From the NCBI GenBank assembly GCA_902535885.1, contig CACAVG010000005.1, positions 1 through 32,041 of the forward strand: 32,041 nucleotides of DNA. The letters run 5' to 3'. Positions 24,688 through 32,041 of this stretch are shown in pieces. Under the pieces are notes generated by a model that was given only the letters and a program-made list of their open reading frames with translations, was not told where the DNA came from and searched no databases. Positions within the stretch are counted from its first letter, which is position 1, and each line of letters starts with the position of its first letter. The stretch comes from an uncultured Alphaproteobacteria bacterium (GTDB taxonomy: Bacteria > Pseudomonadota > Alphaproteobacteria > HIMB59 > GCA-002718135). Made by a program: the position numbers and the translations under genes.

Positions 24688-25571
24688 TGAGTAAGCATAT
24701 TTTTTGGATAGCATCTTATCCTAAAAGTGGAAACACTTTAATAAGAGCAATATTATCTTCACTTTTTTTTACAATTGATGGAACATTTAATCTAAAATTA
24801 CTTGAAAACATAAGACAATTTGAAACCACTTACAATATTTATAAAGTTAAAGATTTCATAGGAAAGGATTTGTATAAATTAAATGATATATCAATTTTCT
24901 ATAAGTATTTATTAAAAATACAACAAAAAGAAAATTTAGATTTTAAAGAAGATTTCAAATTTTTTAAAACACATTCGGGTAATTTTAAAATTAATGATAA
25001 TGCTTTTACCATGGAAGAGAACATAAGAGGGGCAATATATGTAATTAGAGACCCAAGAGACATTTGTGTTTCTTGGACTAATCATACTGGTGGATCATAT
25101 GATCAGAGCGTAGATTTTATGACTAATCAATTACAATCATTATTATGGGTAAAAGGAAAGAATAATCTTTTTGAAGAACATAATATGCCTATATCATTTT
25201 TGTCAAGTTGGGATAAACATGTAATATCATGGACATCTAATAATTGGAAATTTCCGTTATTAATAATTAAATTTGAAGATTTAGTTTATAGAAAAAAGGA
25301 AACAGTAAAAGTTATAGTAAACTTCTTTATTGATAAATTTGGTTTTAGATTTCACGATCTTGACCAAAAGATCGCTAATATTTTAAAAACTACTGGTTTT
25401 AATTATCTGAAGGAAGAAGAGATTAAAGATGGGTTTGCTGAGGCACAAGAAGGCAGAAGGTTTTTTAAAGAGGGAACTAAGAATCAGTGGAAAAACAAAT
25501 TAAACAAAGACCAAATATTAAAGATAGAAGAAAAATTCAAAATGGTTATGAACAAATTTGGGTATAAATAA
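24687..25571 (+). CDS. PAPS-dependent sulfotransferase family protein
   Basis: Predicted to transfer a sulfuryl group from PAPS to an unknown acceptor. The 294-residue protein has both nucleotide-binding motifs of the family: the 5'-phosphosulfate loop SYPKSGNTLIRA (about 9-20) and the 3'-phosphate segment YVIRDPRDICVSW (about 117-129). A KFFKTHSGNF segment carries the likely catalytic histidine region (about 91-100), and the C-terminal GRRFFKEGTKNQWKNKL resembles the family's R-K-G-x-x-G-D-W region. It overlaps the EVE gene by one base, so it is translationally coupled. With five glycosyltransferase-type genes nearby, a glycan acceptor is plausible but unproven. Confidence 0.88.
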   Translation: MSKHIFWIASYPKSGNTLIRAILSSLFFTIDGTFNLKLLENIRQFETTYNIYKVKDFIGKDLYKLNDISIFYKYLLKIQQKENLDFKEDFKFFKTHSGNFKINDNAFTMEENIRGAIYVIRDPRDICVSWTNHTGGSYDQSVDFMTNQLQSLLWVKGKNNLFEEHNMPISFLSSWDKHVISWTSNNWKFPLLIIKFEDLVYRKKETVKVIVNFFIDKFGFRFHDLDQKIANILKTTGFNYLKEEEIKDGFAEAQEGRRFFKEGTKNQWKNKLNKDQILKIEEKFKMVMNKFGYK

Positions 25572-25610
25572 GTTGAATTTTTTTACTTTTAGAAATAATC
25601 TTAGGTAAAA

Positions 25611-27533
25611 ATGAAAATTAAAGAGAAATGGATTAAAGAAGGTAAGATTGATACTGAAACTTATACATCCCTTTATAATGATTCAATAAAAAATAACGAC
25701 GATTTTTGGAGTAATCAAGGGGATAGAATCCATTGGTATAAAAAGTTTACTAAAATAAAAAATGTTAAGTATTCAAGTAAGGATGTCAGTATAAAATGGT
25801 TTGAGGATGGGCAGCTAAATGTGACATACAACTGTATTGATAGGCATGCCAAAAAACACCCCGATAGAGTTGCAATAATTTGGGAAGGTGACGATCCAAA
25901 AGATACTAAAAGAATAACTTATAAAAATTTATTATATAACGTATCTAAAGCAGCTAATGTTCTGAAGAAAATTGGAGTTCAAAAAGGTGATAGAGTTACA
26001 ATTTACCTTACAATGATACCTGAGCTTGCATATGTAATGTTAGCATGTGCGAGAATAGGAGCTGTTCATTCAATTATTTTTGGTGGTTTTTCTGCGGACT
26101 CAATTGCAGGGAGAATTCAGGATTGTGGGTCAGAATATGTTATAACTGCTGATGAAGGGGTAAGAGGAGGAAAAAAAATTCCTTTAAAGTTAACTACTGA
26201 TAAAGCACTAGAATTATGTCCAGACGTTAAAAAATGTTTAGTAATAAAAAGAACAAACTTAAATATAGAGCTAAAAGAGGGTAGAGACATTTTTTATGAT
26301 GATCTTGCTAAAAATGTTGAAGATTATTGTGAACCTGAGGTTCAAAATGCGGAAGATCCATTATTCATATTGTATACTTCTGGCTCAACTGGTAAGCCAA
26401 AAGGCGTAATGCATACAACCGGTGGATATTTGGTCTATGCATCTATGACTCACGAATATATATTTAATTACAAACCAAATGATATTTACTGGTGTACTGC
26501 TGATATTGGTTGGATTACAGGTCACAGTTATATAATTTATGGACCTCTTTGTAATGGCGCAACAACTCTGATGTTCGAAGGTGTTCCAAATTATCCTGAT
26601 TTCTCAAGATTTTGGCAGATAGTTGATAAACATAAAGTTAATATATTCTATACTGCTCCGACTGCCATAAGAGCGTTAATGCGTGAAGGTGATGAATATG
26701 TTCATAAAACTGATAGAAAATCATTAAAACTTTTGGGTAGTGTTGGTGAGCCTATTAATCCAGAAGCATGGAAATGGTACTTTGAGATACCGGGTAGTTC
26801 AGAATGTCCTATAGTTGATACTTGGTGGCAAACTGAAACTGGTGGCATTATGATATCTCCACAAACAGGAGCAATGGAATTAAAACCTGGCTCGGCTGCA
26901 AAACCATTTTTTGGGATTGAACCCTGTATAGTAAATAAAGAAGGTGAAGAATTAGATGGTGAATGTGAAGGAATGCTATGTTTAAAAAAATCATGGCCAG
27001 GGCAGATGAGAACTGTTTATGGAGACCATAAAAGATTTATTAATACTTATTTTTCACAGTTTGATGGTAAATATTTTACTGGAGATGGATGTAGAAGAGA
27101 TAAAGATGGTTATTACTGGATAACAGGAAGAGTTGATGATGTTATCATAGTATCTGGACACAATCTAGGAACAGCTGAAATTGAAAGTGCTTTTGTATCA
27201 CATAATGACGTATCTGAAGCAGCTGTTGTGGGTTATCCCCACGAAATTAAAGGGAATGGTTTGTATTGTTATGTATCCCTTAAAACTGGAATTGATGAGT
27301 CAGATGATTTAATCGATAATTTAAAAAAAACTATAAGAGAAAAAATTGGGCCTATCGCTTCGCCTGATTATATACATATAACTTCTGGCCTACCCAAAAC
27401 ACGTTCTGGTAAGATTATGCGGAGAATTTTAAGGAAAATTGCTTGTAACGATTTTGAAGATTTAGGTGATATATCGACTTTAGCAGATCCATCTGTTGTA
27501 AATAAACTAGTTGAAAATAGAAAAAATAAATAG
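25611..27533 (+). CDS. acs: Acetyl-CoA synthetase (AMP-forming)
   Basis: Activates acetate with ATP and CoA to acetyl-CoA through acetyl-AMP. The 640 residues match the family length. Landmarks in order are the N-terminal [27 protein letters not shown], the P-loop-like [15 protein letters not shown] (about 256-270), [10 protein letters not shown] (about 403-412), [25 protein letters not shown] (hinge aspartate), and the C-terminal [11 protein letters not shown] with the catalytic, acetylation-regulated lysine. It starts 39 bp after the sulfotransferase stop. Complete and apparently functional. Confidence 0.97.
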   Translation: MKIKEKWIKEGKIDTETYTSLYNDSIKNNDDFWSNQGDRIHWYKKFTKIKNVKYSSKDVSIKWFEDGQLNVTYNCIDRHAKKHPDRVAIIWEGDDPKDTKRITYKNLLYNVSKAANVLKKIGVQKGDRVTIYLTMIPELAYVMLACARIGAVHSIIFGGFSADSIAGRIQDCGSEYVITADEGVRGGKKIPLKLTTDKALELCPDVKKCLVIKRTNLNIELKEGRDIFYDDLAKNVEDYCEPEVQNAEDPLFILYTSGSTGKPKGVMHTTGGYLVYASMTHEYIFNYKPNDIYWCTADIGWITGHSYIIYGPLCNGATTLMFEGVPNYPDFSRFWQIVDKHKVNIFYTAPTAIRALMREGDEYVHKTDRKSLKLLGSVGEPINPEAWKWYFEIPGSSECPIVDTWWQTETGGIMISPQTGAMELKPGSAAKPFFGIEPCIVNKEGEELDGECEGMLCLKKSWPGQMRTVYGDHKRFINTYFSQFDGKYFTGDGCRRDKDGYYWITGRVDDVIIVSGHNLGTAEIESAFVSHNDVSEAAVVGYPHEIKGNGLYCYVSLKTGIDESDDLIDNLKKTIREKIGPIASPDYIHITSGLPKTRSGKIMRRILRKIACNDFEDLGDISTLADPSVVNKLVENRKNK

Positions 27534-27536
27534 AGA

Positions 27537-28088
27537 CTATCTTGGCTCCCAATGTTTTAGGCATCTGGGTTCATAAATATTTGCTGCACCTACTTGAGTT
27601 CTCTGACCACCTTCAGTTTTCCTGTAAGTTTTGGTTGCTTCAACACCACAAACATTACAAAAACCATAAATTTTTAAAATCTTATCCGACAAACCTAGAA
27701 GCAATGAGGATGTTTCCCAAGGTTTTCCTCTTGAATCTTGATCAAGACCAGCACAAACTACATCTATTCCTTTGTTTAGTAAAATTTCAACATTATTAAT
27801 TGTATCGTTTGTATCCATAAATTGGATTTCATCAAGAAAAACCATATCGACATTTTTTTTATCAAAATTAAATTTGTTTAATGTAGTTGCCCAATCATTC
27901 ATTGCATAGCATTCATGACTAAGATCATTATGGGTTATAATTTTTTCGTTGGAATATCTATTATCAATACTGGGTTTAATAACTATAATTTTCTTATTTT
28001 GATGCTTGGCCCAAAGAATTCGTTTTAACAATTCACTAGTTTTACCAGCAAACATTGCCCCTACAATAGTTTCAAGATTACCTCGCAT
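27537..28088 (-). CDS. tdk: Thymidine kinase (type II)
   Basis: Phosphorylates thymidine and deoxyuridine in nucleotide salvage. The 183-residue protein has the Walker A loop GAMFAGKTSELL (10-21), the DEIQFMD Walker B (about 85-91), the quaternary lasso region with a structural zinc site (CNVCG and later RCLKHW), and the GGQ-x-x-VGA-x-x-YEPRC substrate loop. Complete. It converges on acs with 3 bp between stop codons and diverges from the rsmB remnant; the A+T-rich 69 bp at 28089-28157 must hold both promoters. Confidence 0.95.
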   Translation of the reverse strand: MRGNLETIVGAMFAGKTSELLKRILWAKHQNKKIIVIKPSIDNRYSNEKIITHNDLSHECYAMNDWATTLNKFNFDKKNVDMVFLDEIQFMDTNDTINNVEILLNKGIDVVCAGLDQDSRGKPWETSSLLLGLSDKILKIYGFCNVCGVEATKTYRKTEGGQRTQVGAANIYEPRCLKHWEPR

Positions 28089-28157
28089 AACTCAATATAT
28101 TTTATTTTTATTATTTATTATATAACTTATTTAAATAAATAATAAATATTTATAGCA

Positions 28158-28670
28158 ATGATAAAAGGTGAAAAGGTAAGGTTTGATATTTATAATATTC
28201 TATTTTCAATTTATAAATTTAATTTGACTTTGAATAGTGCTTCAATACAAAAAATTATTGATAAACAAAAAAGAAAAGATGTTGCATTATTGCATAACGT
28301 AACATTAAATTCGATGAGATATCATTTACACTGTATAAAAATAATAAATAAGTTCATAAATAAAAAAATTAAAATTAAAGAAAAAATATTATTAATAAGC
28401 GCTATAACTCAAATTGTATTTTTAGATTTTAAAGACTATGCTGTTATAAATTGTTCTGTAGAAATATCTAAGAAATTAAAACTTTATCCTGGACTTATAA
28501 ATGCTTCTTTGAAAAAAATATCTATGAACAAAGAAGATTTAAAAAAAATTAGTATAAATTTTAATGACTTCCCAACATGGTTTCAAAAAAAAACTTATTA
28601 TCTATCTAGTGATGAAAAAAAACGTATAATAAAATATATAATGTTCCTAATTGGACGGATGATACAATAA
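28158..28670 (+). pseudogene. rsmB: Truncated rsmB: N-terminal NusB-like domain only
   Basis: RsmB methylates C967 of 16S rRNA; it consists of a NusB-like RNA-binding domain and a C-terminal methyltransferase domain, about 430 residues in all. This 170-residue frame holds only the first part: a helical NusB fold (about 1-130) with DYAVINCSVEISKKLKLYPGLINASLKKI, then the interdomain NDFPTWFQKK typical of RsmB. After about residue 155 the similarity stops; no SAM-binding motif or catalytic cysteine (PC) follows. The last ten or so codons overlap another frame that belongs to the next fragment. NusB itself is excluded by the RsmB-type GLINASLKK and PTWF segments. Loss of the catalytic half makes it inactive as a methyltransferase. 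Confidence 0.8.
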
Positions 28671-28978
28671 AATTGGTAAAACAATACACAGATAGGGAAA
28701 TTATTGTACATAATAAGTATTCAAAAGAACCATTGAATTCACTTTTAAAAAATGCATGGGCCTTTGTAAGTTTACAATCCACAGCTGGGTTTAAAGCAAT
28801 GTTAAATGGGATTCCTTCATTTTTTACAGAAAAAACTCTCGAAAAAATTTGTAAGATTCAAGATATTGAAAATCCTACGATTAATTTTAATATTTTTTAT
28901 AATTTAGCTTATGGACAGTGGACACTTGAAGAAATGGCTTCTGGGGAAGCATGGGAAAGTATTTCTAAAAATTCTTAA
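28640..28978 (+). pseudogene. C-terminal fragment of a capsule/polysaccharide-type biosynthesis protein
   Basis: From about 28640 a second frame carries a coherent protein end, running NVPNWTDDTIKLVKQYTDREIIVHNK, then NAWAFVSLQSTAGFKAMLNGIPSFFTE and finally LAYGQWTLEEMASGEAW before TAA. Proteins that end this way (AFVTFNS-x-x-A-x-EA-x-x-x-GIP, AYGQFTLEEM-x-x-G-x-AW) are known from marine phages and from bacterial surface-polysaccharide loci; they are roughly three times longer. There is no start of its own: a TTG at 28673 is the only in-frame candidate, and upstream the frame hits TGA at 28613. It is best read as a broken gene end joined to the broken rsmB. Confidence 0.7.
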
Positions 28979-28984
28979 AATAAT

Positions 28985-29587
28985 TTAAATAAAATTAATT
29001 TGAATTGTAATATTAAAACTGATTACTATTCTCTCTTCATTAGATATATTTTCATTAACTGAGTGGTCTAGATAGCTGGGAAACATTACTAAAGCTCCTT
29101 CTTTAGGTGAAATTCCATTTACTTGCGCATTAAGTATATTCGGGTTTAAAGCTCTTGGGTATGAGTATACAGGCGCAGGTCTTGGATCATAAAATACAAT
29201 ATCTCCAGAATTTTCTGGAGCTCTTACATAATATGCTCCACTTATTGTGCTGTTCCCATGTTGATGCCTTAAATTTGCAGAACCACCAGTATTGATTATA
29301 GCCCACATATTATTAATATTAATTTTTTGTGTTTTTGTGTCCCAGTTCATGTCTGTCATAACTTTTTCAATGGCTGGTGAAATAAAAGCAATAAATGTTT
29401 TGGGTTCATTTTGTTGAAGATCAAAATCTTTAGAATGCCAGCCTTTCAAATTACTTTTCTTAATCCCCTTCATATCATTAGATTGTGAATCTTTGATAAA
29501 TTTATACATTTGCTCATTTACTTTTTTGTAACCATCTAGTTGTATTGTCCAAACGGGACTTGGAAAAAAAAGATTTGGCTTATCCAT
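28985..29587 (-). CDS. Putative 2OG-Fe(II) oxygenase (PF13759-type, phage-like)
   Basis: The 200-residue protein begins with NLFFPSPVWTIQLDGY, then GWHSKDFDL, WAIINTGGSANLRHQHGNS (about 102-120; histidine ligand region), SGAYYVRAPENSGDIVFYDPR (about 121-141), and LVMFPSYLDHSVNENISNEERIVISFNI (about 168-195) with the distal histidine and 2-oxoglutarate-binding arginine. This is the pattern of the TIGR02466/PF13759 family, common in marine cyanophages, pelagiphages and their hosts. It probably hydroxylates a protein, lipid or small molecule; the substrate is unknown. It converges on the broken polysaccharide gene (6 bp). Confidence 0.83.
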   Translation of the reverse strand: MDKPNLFFPSPVWTIQLDGYKKVNEQMYKFIKDSQSNDMKGIKKSNLKGWHSKDFDLQQNEPKTFIAFISPAIEKVMTDMNWDTKTQKININNMWAIINTGGSANLRHQHGNSTISGAYYVRAPENSGDIVFYDPRPAPVYSYPRALNPNILNAQVNGISPKEGALVMFPSYLDHSVNENISNEERIVISFNITIQINFI

Positions 29588-29651
29588 ACTAGATATTTAT
29601 ATTAATTTTTAATTTCAGTAAACAAATCATACTATTATTATAATTAAAAAT

Positions 29652-29807
29652 TTAATTATTTTTTGAAAGAATATATTTTTTTATTATATTTATTGTTTCC
29701 ATAATTTTAAAATGATGTTGCTTGAAATTTTTTCTACCAGACACAATTTTAGGATTATTTTTTACAATATATTTTATATATTTTGGAATTTTAATTTTTT
29801 TACTCAA
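29652..29807 (-). CDS. Small basic hypothetical protein coupled to purH
   Basis: A 51-codon frame starts at TTG (29807), overlapping the TGA of the downstream purH half as TTGA (29804-29807), and ends at TAA (29652). The product is very basic: SKKIKIPKYIKYIVKNNPK, then SGRKNFKQHHF and a C-terminal IIKKYILSK helix. The 4-bp stop/start overlap is the same device used at four other junctions in the window, which supports a real gene. The TTG start and the low complexity of A+T-rich coding call for caution. I do not recognise it. The rest of the gap to the oxygenase (29588-29651) shows nothing else. Confidence 0.4.
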   Translation of the reverse strand: MSKKIKIPKYIKYIVKNNPKIVSGRKNFKQHHFKIMETINIIKKYILSKNN

Positions 29808-30721
29808 TGTTTAAATAACCTATTTTTTATAAAGTATAATGATATTTTATTACTATTAGCATAAAGAATAATTTTTTTATCATTAATTGAACCACTTGGT
29901 TGAGCAACAACATTGCATCCATTTCTATTTAATAAATTAATACTATCTGTAAATGGAAAAAAACCATCAGAGGCACAAACAAAAGACTTAATTTTAAAGT
30001 ATTTTCTTTTATTGCTTAATGCAAATTTTAACGCATCAATCCTATTTGTTTGTCCGTTACCTAATCCCAATGTTTGTTTATTTTTTGATAACACAACTGC
30101 ATTTGATTTTAAATGTTTTGCAACTTTTAATGAAAATATTAGGTCTGAGATTGATTTAGTTGATCCTATTTTTTTAGAAACTAACTTCAAGAACTTTTTA
30201 TTAATAGGAGTAAGGTCTTTAGTTTGATAAAGATCTCCAAAAAGTGTTGATTTGTATTCAAAATTTATTTTTTTTGTATCTGGTTTTTTTAATAAAATTA
30301 GATTTTTTTTCTTTTTTAAAATTTCTATTGCATCTTTATCAAAACTATTCGCAACAATCATCTCAAAAAATTTTTTAGTTATAATTTTTGCTAGATTAGA
30401 GTTTACTTTTCTATTCAAAAAAATTATTCCACCAAAGGCACTTTTAGGATCGCTGTTATAAGACTTAATAAAAGCATCTTCAATATTCTTTGCTGATGCT
30501 ACACCACATGGATTTGTATGTTTTACAATTATGGATGTAGGTTCGTTAAATTCTTCTAAGCATTTTAACCCACTATCAAGATCAACTAAATTATTATAAC
30601 TTATTCTTTTTCCACTAATTTGATAATTAAAAATAGATTTATTATTGTAGCTGATTAAATAAGCATTCTGGTTTGGATTTTCTCCATATCTTAAACCAAT
30701 TTTATTGCTTTTAATTTTCAT
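29804..30721 (-). CDS. purH: PurH C-terminal half: AICAR formyltransferase
   Basis: Formylates AICAR with 10-formyl-THF, the ninth step of IMP synthesis. The 305-residue frame begins MKIKSNKIGLRYGENPNQ and includes the catalytic pair in VKHTNPCG (K and H), YNNLVDLDSG, SDPKSAFGGI, the GLGNGQTNRI segment and the ending CASDGFFPFTDSINLL, QPSGSINDKKI. In most bacteria this domain is fused to the IMP cyclohydrolase domain of the preceding frame. Here its ATG lies 11 bp before the end of that frame, in the linker. Both halves look intact, so split but active subunits are possible; a single extra A is the other explanation. Confidence 0.9.
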   Translation of the reverse strand: MKIKSNKIGLRYGENPNQNAYLISYNNKSIFNYQISGKRISYNNLVDLDSGLKCLEEFNEPTSIIVKHTNPCGVASAKNIEDAFIKSYNSDPKSAFGGIIFLNRKVNSNLAKIITKKFFEMIVANSFDKDAIEILKKKKNLILLKKPDTKKINFEYKSTLFGDLYQTKDLTPINKKFLKLVSKKIGSTKSISDLIFSLKVAKHLKSNAVVLSKNKQTLGLGNGQTNRIDALKFALSNKRKYFKIKSFVCASDGFFPFTDSINLLNRNGCNVVAQPSGSINDKKIILYANSNKISLYFIKNRLFKH

Positions 30722-31310
30722 TTAACCATTTAGAAATAACATTATCATACTTAGAGATTTGATTAAAAATCTTAAACGCCATTTTCTTTCGAAAAATAAT
30801 ATCAGTAACCCCATTATTTTTTTTCAAATTTTGAATCAATTTTTTATAATCATTAATATCAATTAAAGGAGTGATATATTTATAGTTTTTTCCTGCAGCC
30901 CTTAATAAGCTTGGCCCTCCAATATCTATCATTTCAATTATCTGATCATAATTTTTTCCTTTTATATATTTTTTAAAAGGATATAAATTAACAACAACAA
31001 TATCTATTTCTGGAATTTTTAATGATAGAAAATCTTTTGTATGATTTTGATTTTCTCTTTTATAAAGTATAGAGCTATATATAAGTGGATGTAATGTTTT
31101 AACCCTTCCTTCAAACATTTCTTTAAAATTAGTTATTTTTGAAATATCTTGACATTTAAAACCCATACCTCTTATTTTATTTCCTGTTGAACCACTAGAT
31201 ATTAAATTATATCCATGTTCGCTTAAATTTGTACAAAGATATTTTAAATTTGTTTTATCAAATACAGATATTAAAGCAGATTTCTTTTTCAAATTTTTTC
31301 TAATGACCAT
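30711..31310 (-). CDS. purH: PurH N-terminal half: IMP cyclohydrolase (MGS-like domain)
   Basis: Closes the ring of FAICAR to IMP, the last step of purine synthesis. The 199-residue frame holds the complete MGS-like domain: KKSALISVFDKTNL, SSGSTGNKIRGMG, TNFKEMFEGRVKTLHPLI (about 62-79), DIVVVNLYPFKK and DIGGPSLLRAAGKNYKYI (about 129-146), then a helical end KWLNEN and TAA. The stop falls in the linker before the formyltransferase domain. Removing one A from the run at the junction would join the two frames as NEIKSNKIGLRYG. The gene start lies 22 bp inside the heparinase gene. Confidence 0.9.
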   Translation of the reverse strand: MVIRKNLKKKSALISVFDKTNLKYLCTNLSEHGYNLISSGSTGNKIRGMGFKCQDISKITNFKEMFEGRVKTLHPLIYSSILYKRENQNHTKDFLSLKIPEIDIVVVNLYPFKKYIKGKNYDQIIEMIDIGGPSLLRAAGKNYKYITPLIDINDYKKLIQNLKKNNGVTDIIFRKKMAFKIFNQISKYDNVISKWLNEN

Positions 31311-32041
31311 ATTTTTGTAATTTTTTTATTTGACAATATACCCTTAATTACAATTTGTTTAGTAGGTTTTGTAACATTATTATCAACCAATATACTATTC
31401 TCAATTATTAATTCGGTATCACTTTTAAATAACCAAATATGATTTAATTTTGTTTTAATAATTATATTTTTCTTATTATTTGTAAGATTAAGGACAATTC
31501 CATCTGCCAAATGAAATCTTATATGATAAATCAATCTATTATTGATTTCTTTGTTTGAAATAAAACAATCTTCTCCTTCAATCTTATCTATATCTTTATT
31601 TACAATTAATTTTCTTTTAATAATTTTATTAAATTTTTTCGAGTATCCATTATGCGATCCTTCAAATATTTCTTGTTTACCATTATCTTCTCTTCTAAAG
31701 ACTACTGATTGAGGAAATTTTATATGAGGAGTACCTTCTTTTATTTCACTAATATTTGTATTTTGTAGAACAATAGTAGAGTGTGCAGCACTGTATCTTA
31801 AGTATTCAGGATTTTTTCCAAAACTCTCTGTACTTCCACAATTGGATAGAATTTTTTCTCCAAAACCACTTACTTCAATTGATAGAGTTCCTGCACTTAA
31901 GTTTGAACTTATTATATCTTTGTTAGGCTGAACTACATCAAAAAATACTTTCTTATTTTTATCTGAATAGAAAGCTAATCCATTTTCTATATTTACAAAT
32001 TGTCTTTTTTTCAAATAATTTTCTTTATTTAAAGTTTTATA
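31289..32041 (-). CDS. Heparinase II/III family protein, C-terminal part (partial)
   Basis: The frame is open to the window edge (no stop through codon TAT at 32041), so this is the last 250 or so residues of a larger protein; an in-frame TTG at 32014 is not its start. It shows the beta-sheet C-terminal domain of the heparinase II/III family (PF07940): DVVQPNKD, SAGTLSIEVSGFGEKILSNCG (about 48-68 of the visible part), and RYSAAHSTIVLQNTN (about 81-95), which include the conserved H of the AHST motif. A polysaccharide lyase activity is inferred from the family. In many alphaproteobacteria this gene lies between rsmB and purH. It overlaps purH by 22 bp. Confidence 0.85.
   Translation of the reverse strand, partial: YKTLNKENYLKKRQFVNIENGLAFYSDKNKKVFFDVVQPNKDIISSNLSAGTLSIEVSGFGEKILSNCGSTESFGKNPEYLRYSAAHSTIVLQNTNISEIKEGTPHIKFPQSVVFRREDNGKQEIFEGSHNGYSKKFNKIIKRKLIVNKDIDKIEGEDCFISNKEINNRLIYHIRFHLADGIVLNLTNNKKNIIIKTKLNHIWLFKSDTELIIENSILVDNNVTKPTKQIVIKGILSNKKITKIWSLEKI

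Noticed and set aside
28089-28157. Palindromic A/T-only stretch between tdk and the rsmB remnant as an operator or origin element
   Set aside because: A run of TTATT/AATAA repeats in DNA this A+T-rich pairs by chance; no DnaA boxes or conserved operator pattern are seen.
28158-28670. The NusB-like frame as a genuine nusB gene
   Set aside because: The segments GLINASLKK and NDFPTWFQKK are RsmB-type; NusB has a FVNG-x-L end and stops there.
28673-28978. The 101-codon frame as a complete small gene
   Set aside because: It has only a TTG start, no ribosome site, and the similarity begins upstream of that TTG, so it is the end of a longer protein.

Overview
The window looks like a chromosome segment of a free-living, probably marine, small-genome alphaproteobacterium of the SAR11 / HIMB59 / AEGEAN-169 kind. 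The evidence is strong A+T richness (by eye about 70%), very tight packing (ATGA, TAATG and TAAATG junctions, tail-to-tail overlaps, a divergent pair whose start codons are 5 bp apart), few Shine-Dalgarno sequences, and alphaproteobacterial neighbourhoods: a System I cytochrome c maturation cluster, a Mic60/mitofilin-like gene next to hemY and divergent from tsaD, an IalB-family protein, an ECF sigma/ChrR pair, and a heparinase-purH pair. The class is fairly safe; the order is inference. I saw no rRNA, tRNA, CRISPR array, transposase or integrase.

Layout. 1-159: the last nine codons of a Lys/Arg-rich protein, then two intrinsic terminators. 160-5489: ccmABCDEFGH, including a 34-residue ccmD at 2204-2308. 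5567-6400: an orphan periplasmic amino-acid-type binding protein with the best ribosome site in the window, closed by a terminator. 6498-7660: YggT and folD. 7657-10170 (minus): IalB-like protein, argG and a family-9-like glycosyltransferase, joined by exact TAA|ATG junctions. 10240-11396: ECF sigma factor and ChrR-like anti-sigma factor. 11427-13721: L-asparaginase II, a DUF3429 membrane protein and a fructosamine-kinase-family protein. 13725-15846 (minus): tandem Tas-type aldo/keto reductases. 15917-16666: Bax-inhibitor-1/YccA protein. 16727-20297: two tandem TPR-glycosyltransferases. 20292-23164 (minus): Mic60-like, HemY, and a GT8-like glycosyltransferase. 23227-27533: tsaD, EVE-domain protein, sulfotransferase, acs. 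27537-28088 (minus): tdk.

28158-32041 looks rearranged. The N-terminal NusB-like part of rsmB stops inside the gene and runs into the C-terminal part of an unrelated capsule/polysaccharide-type protein. A phage-like 2OG-Fe(II) oxygenase follows on the minus strand, then a 51-codon ORF, purH split into its two catalytic halves, and the C-terminal part of a heparinase II/III protein that runs off the window.

How the genes work together. The ccm genes export haem, load it on CcmE and attach it to apocytochromes c. The TPR-glycosyltransferases, the GT8-like and GT9-like enzymes, the sulfotransferase and the heparinase suggest investment in surface or protein glycans. Core metabolism is represented by folD and purH (one-carbon and purine), argG, acs and tdk. 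The points most worth a second look are the ChrR-like protein that lacks every zinc ligand of its sigma-binding domain but keeps all four cupin ligands, the rsmB breakpoint with its inversion signature, the in-linker split of purH, the gene-conversion tract between the reductases, and the Mic60-HemY locus without hemC/hemD.
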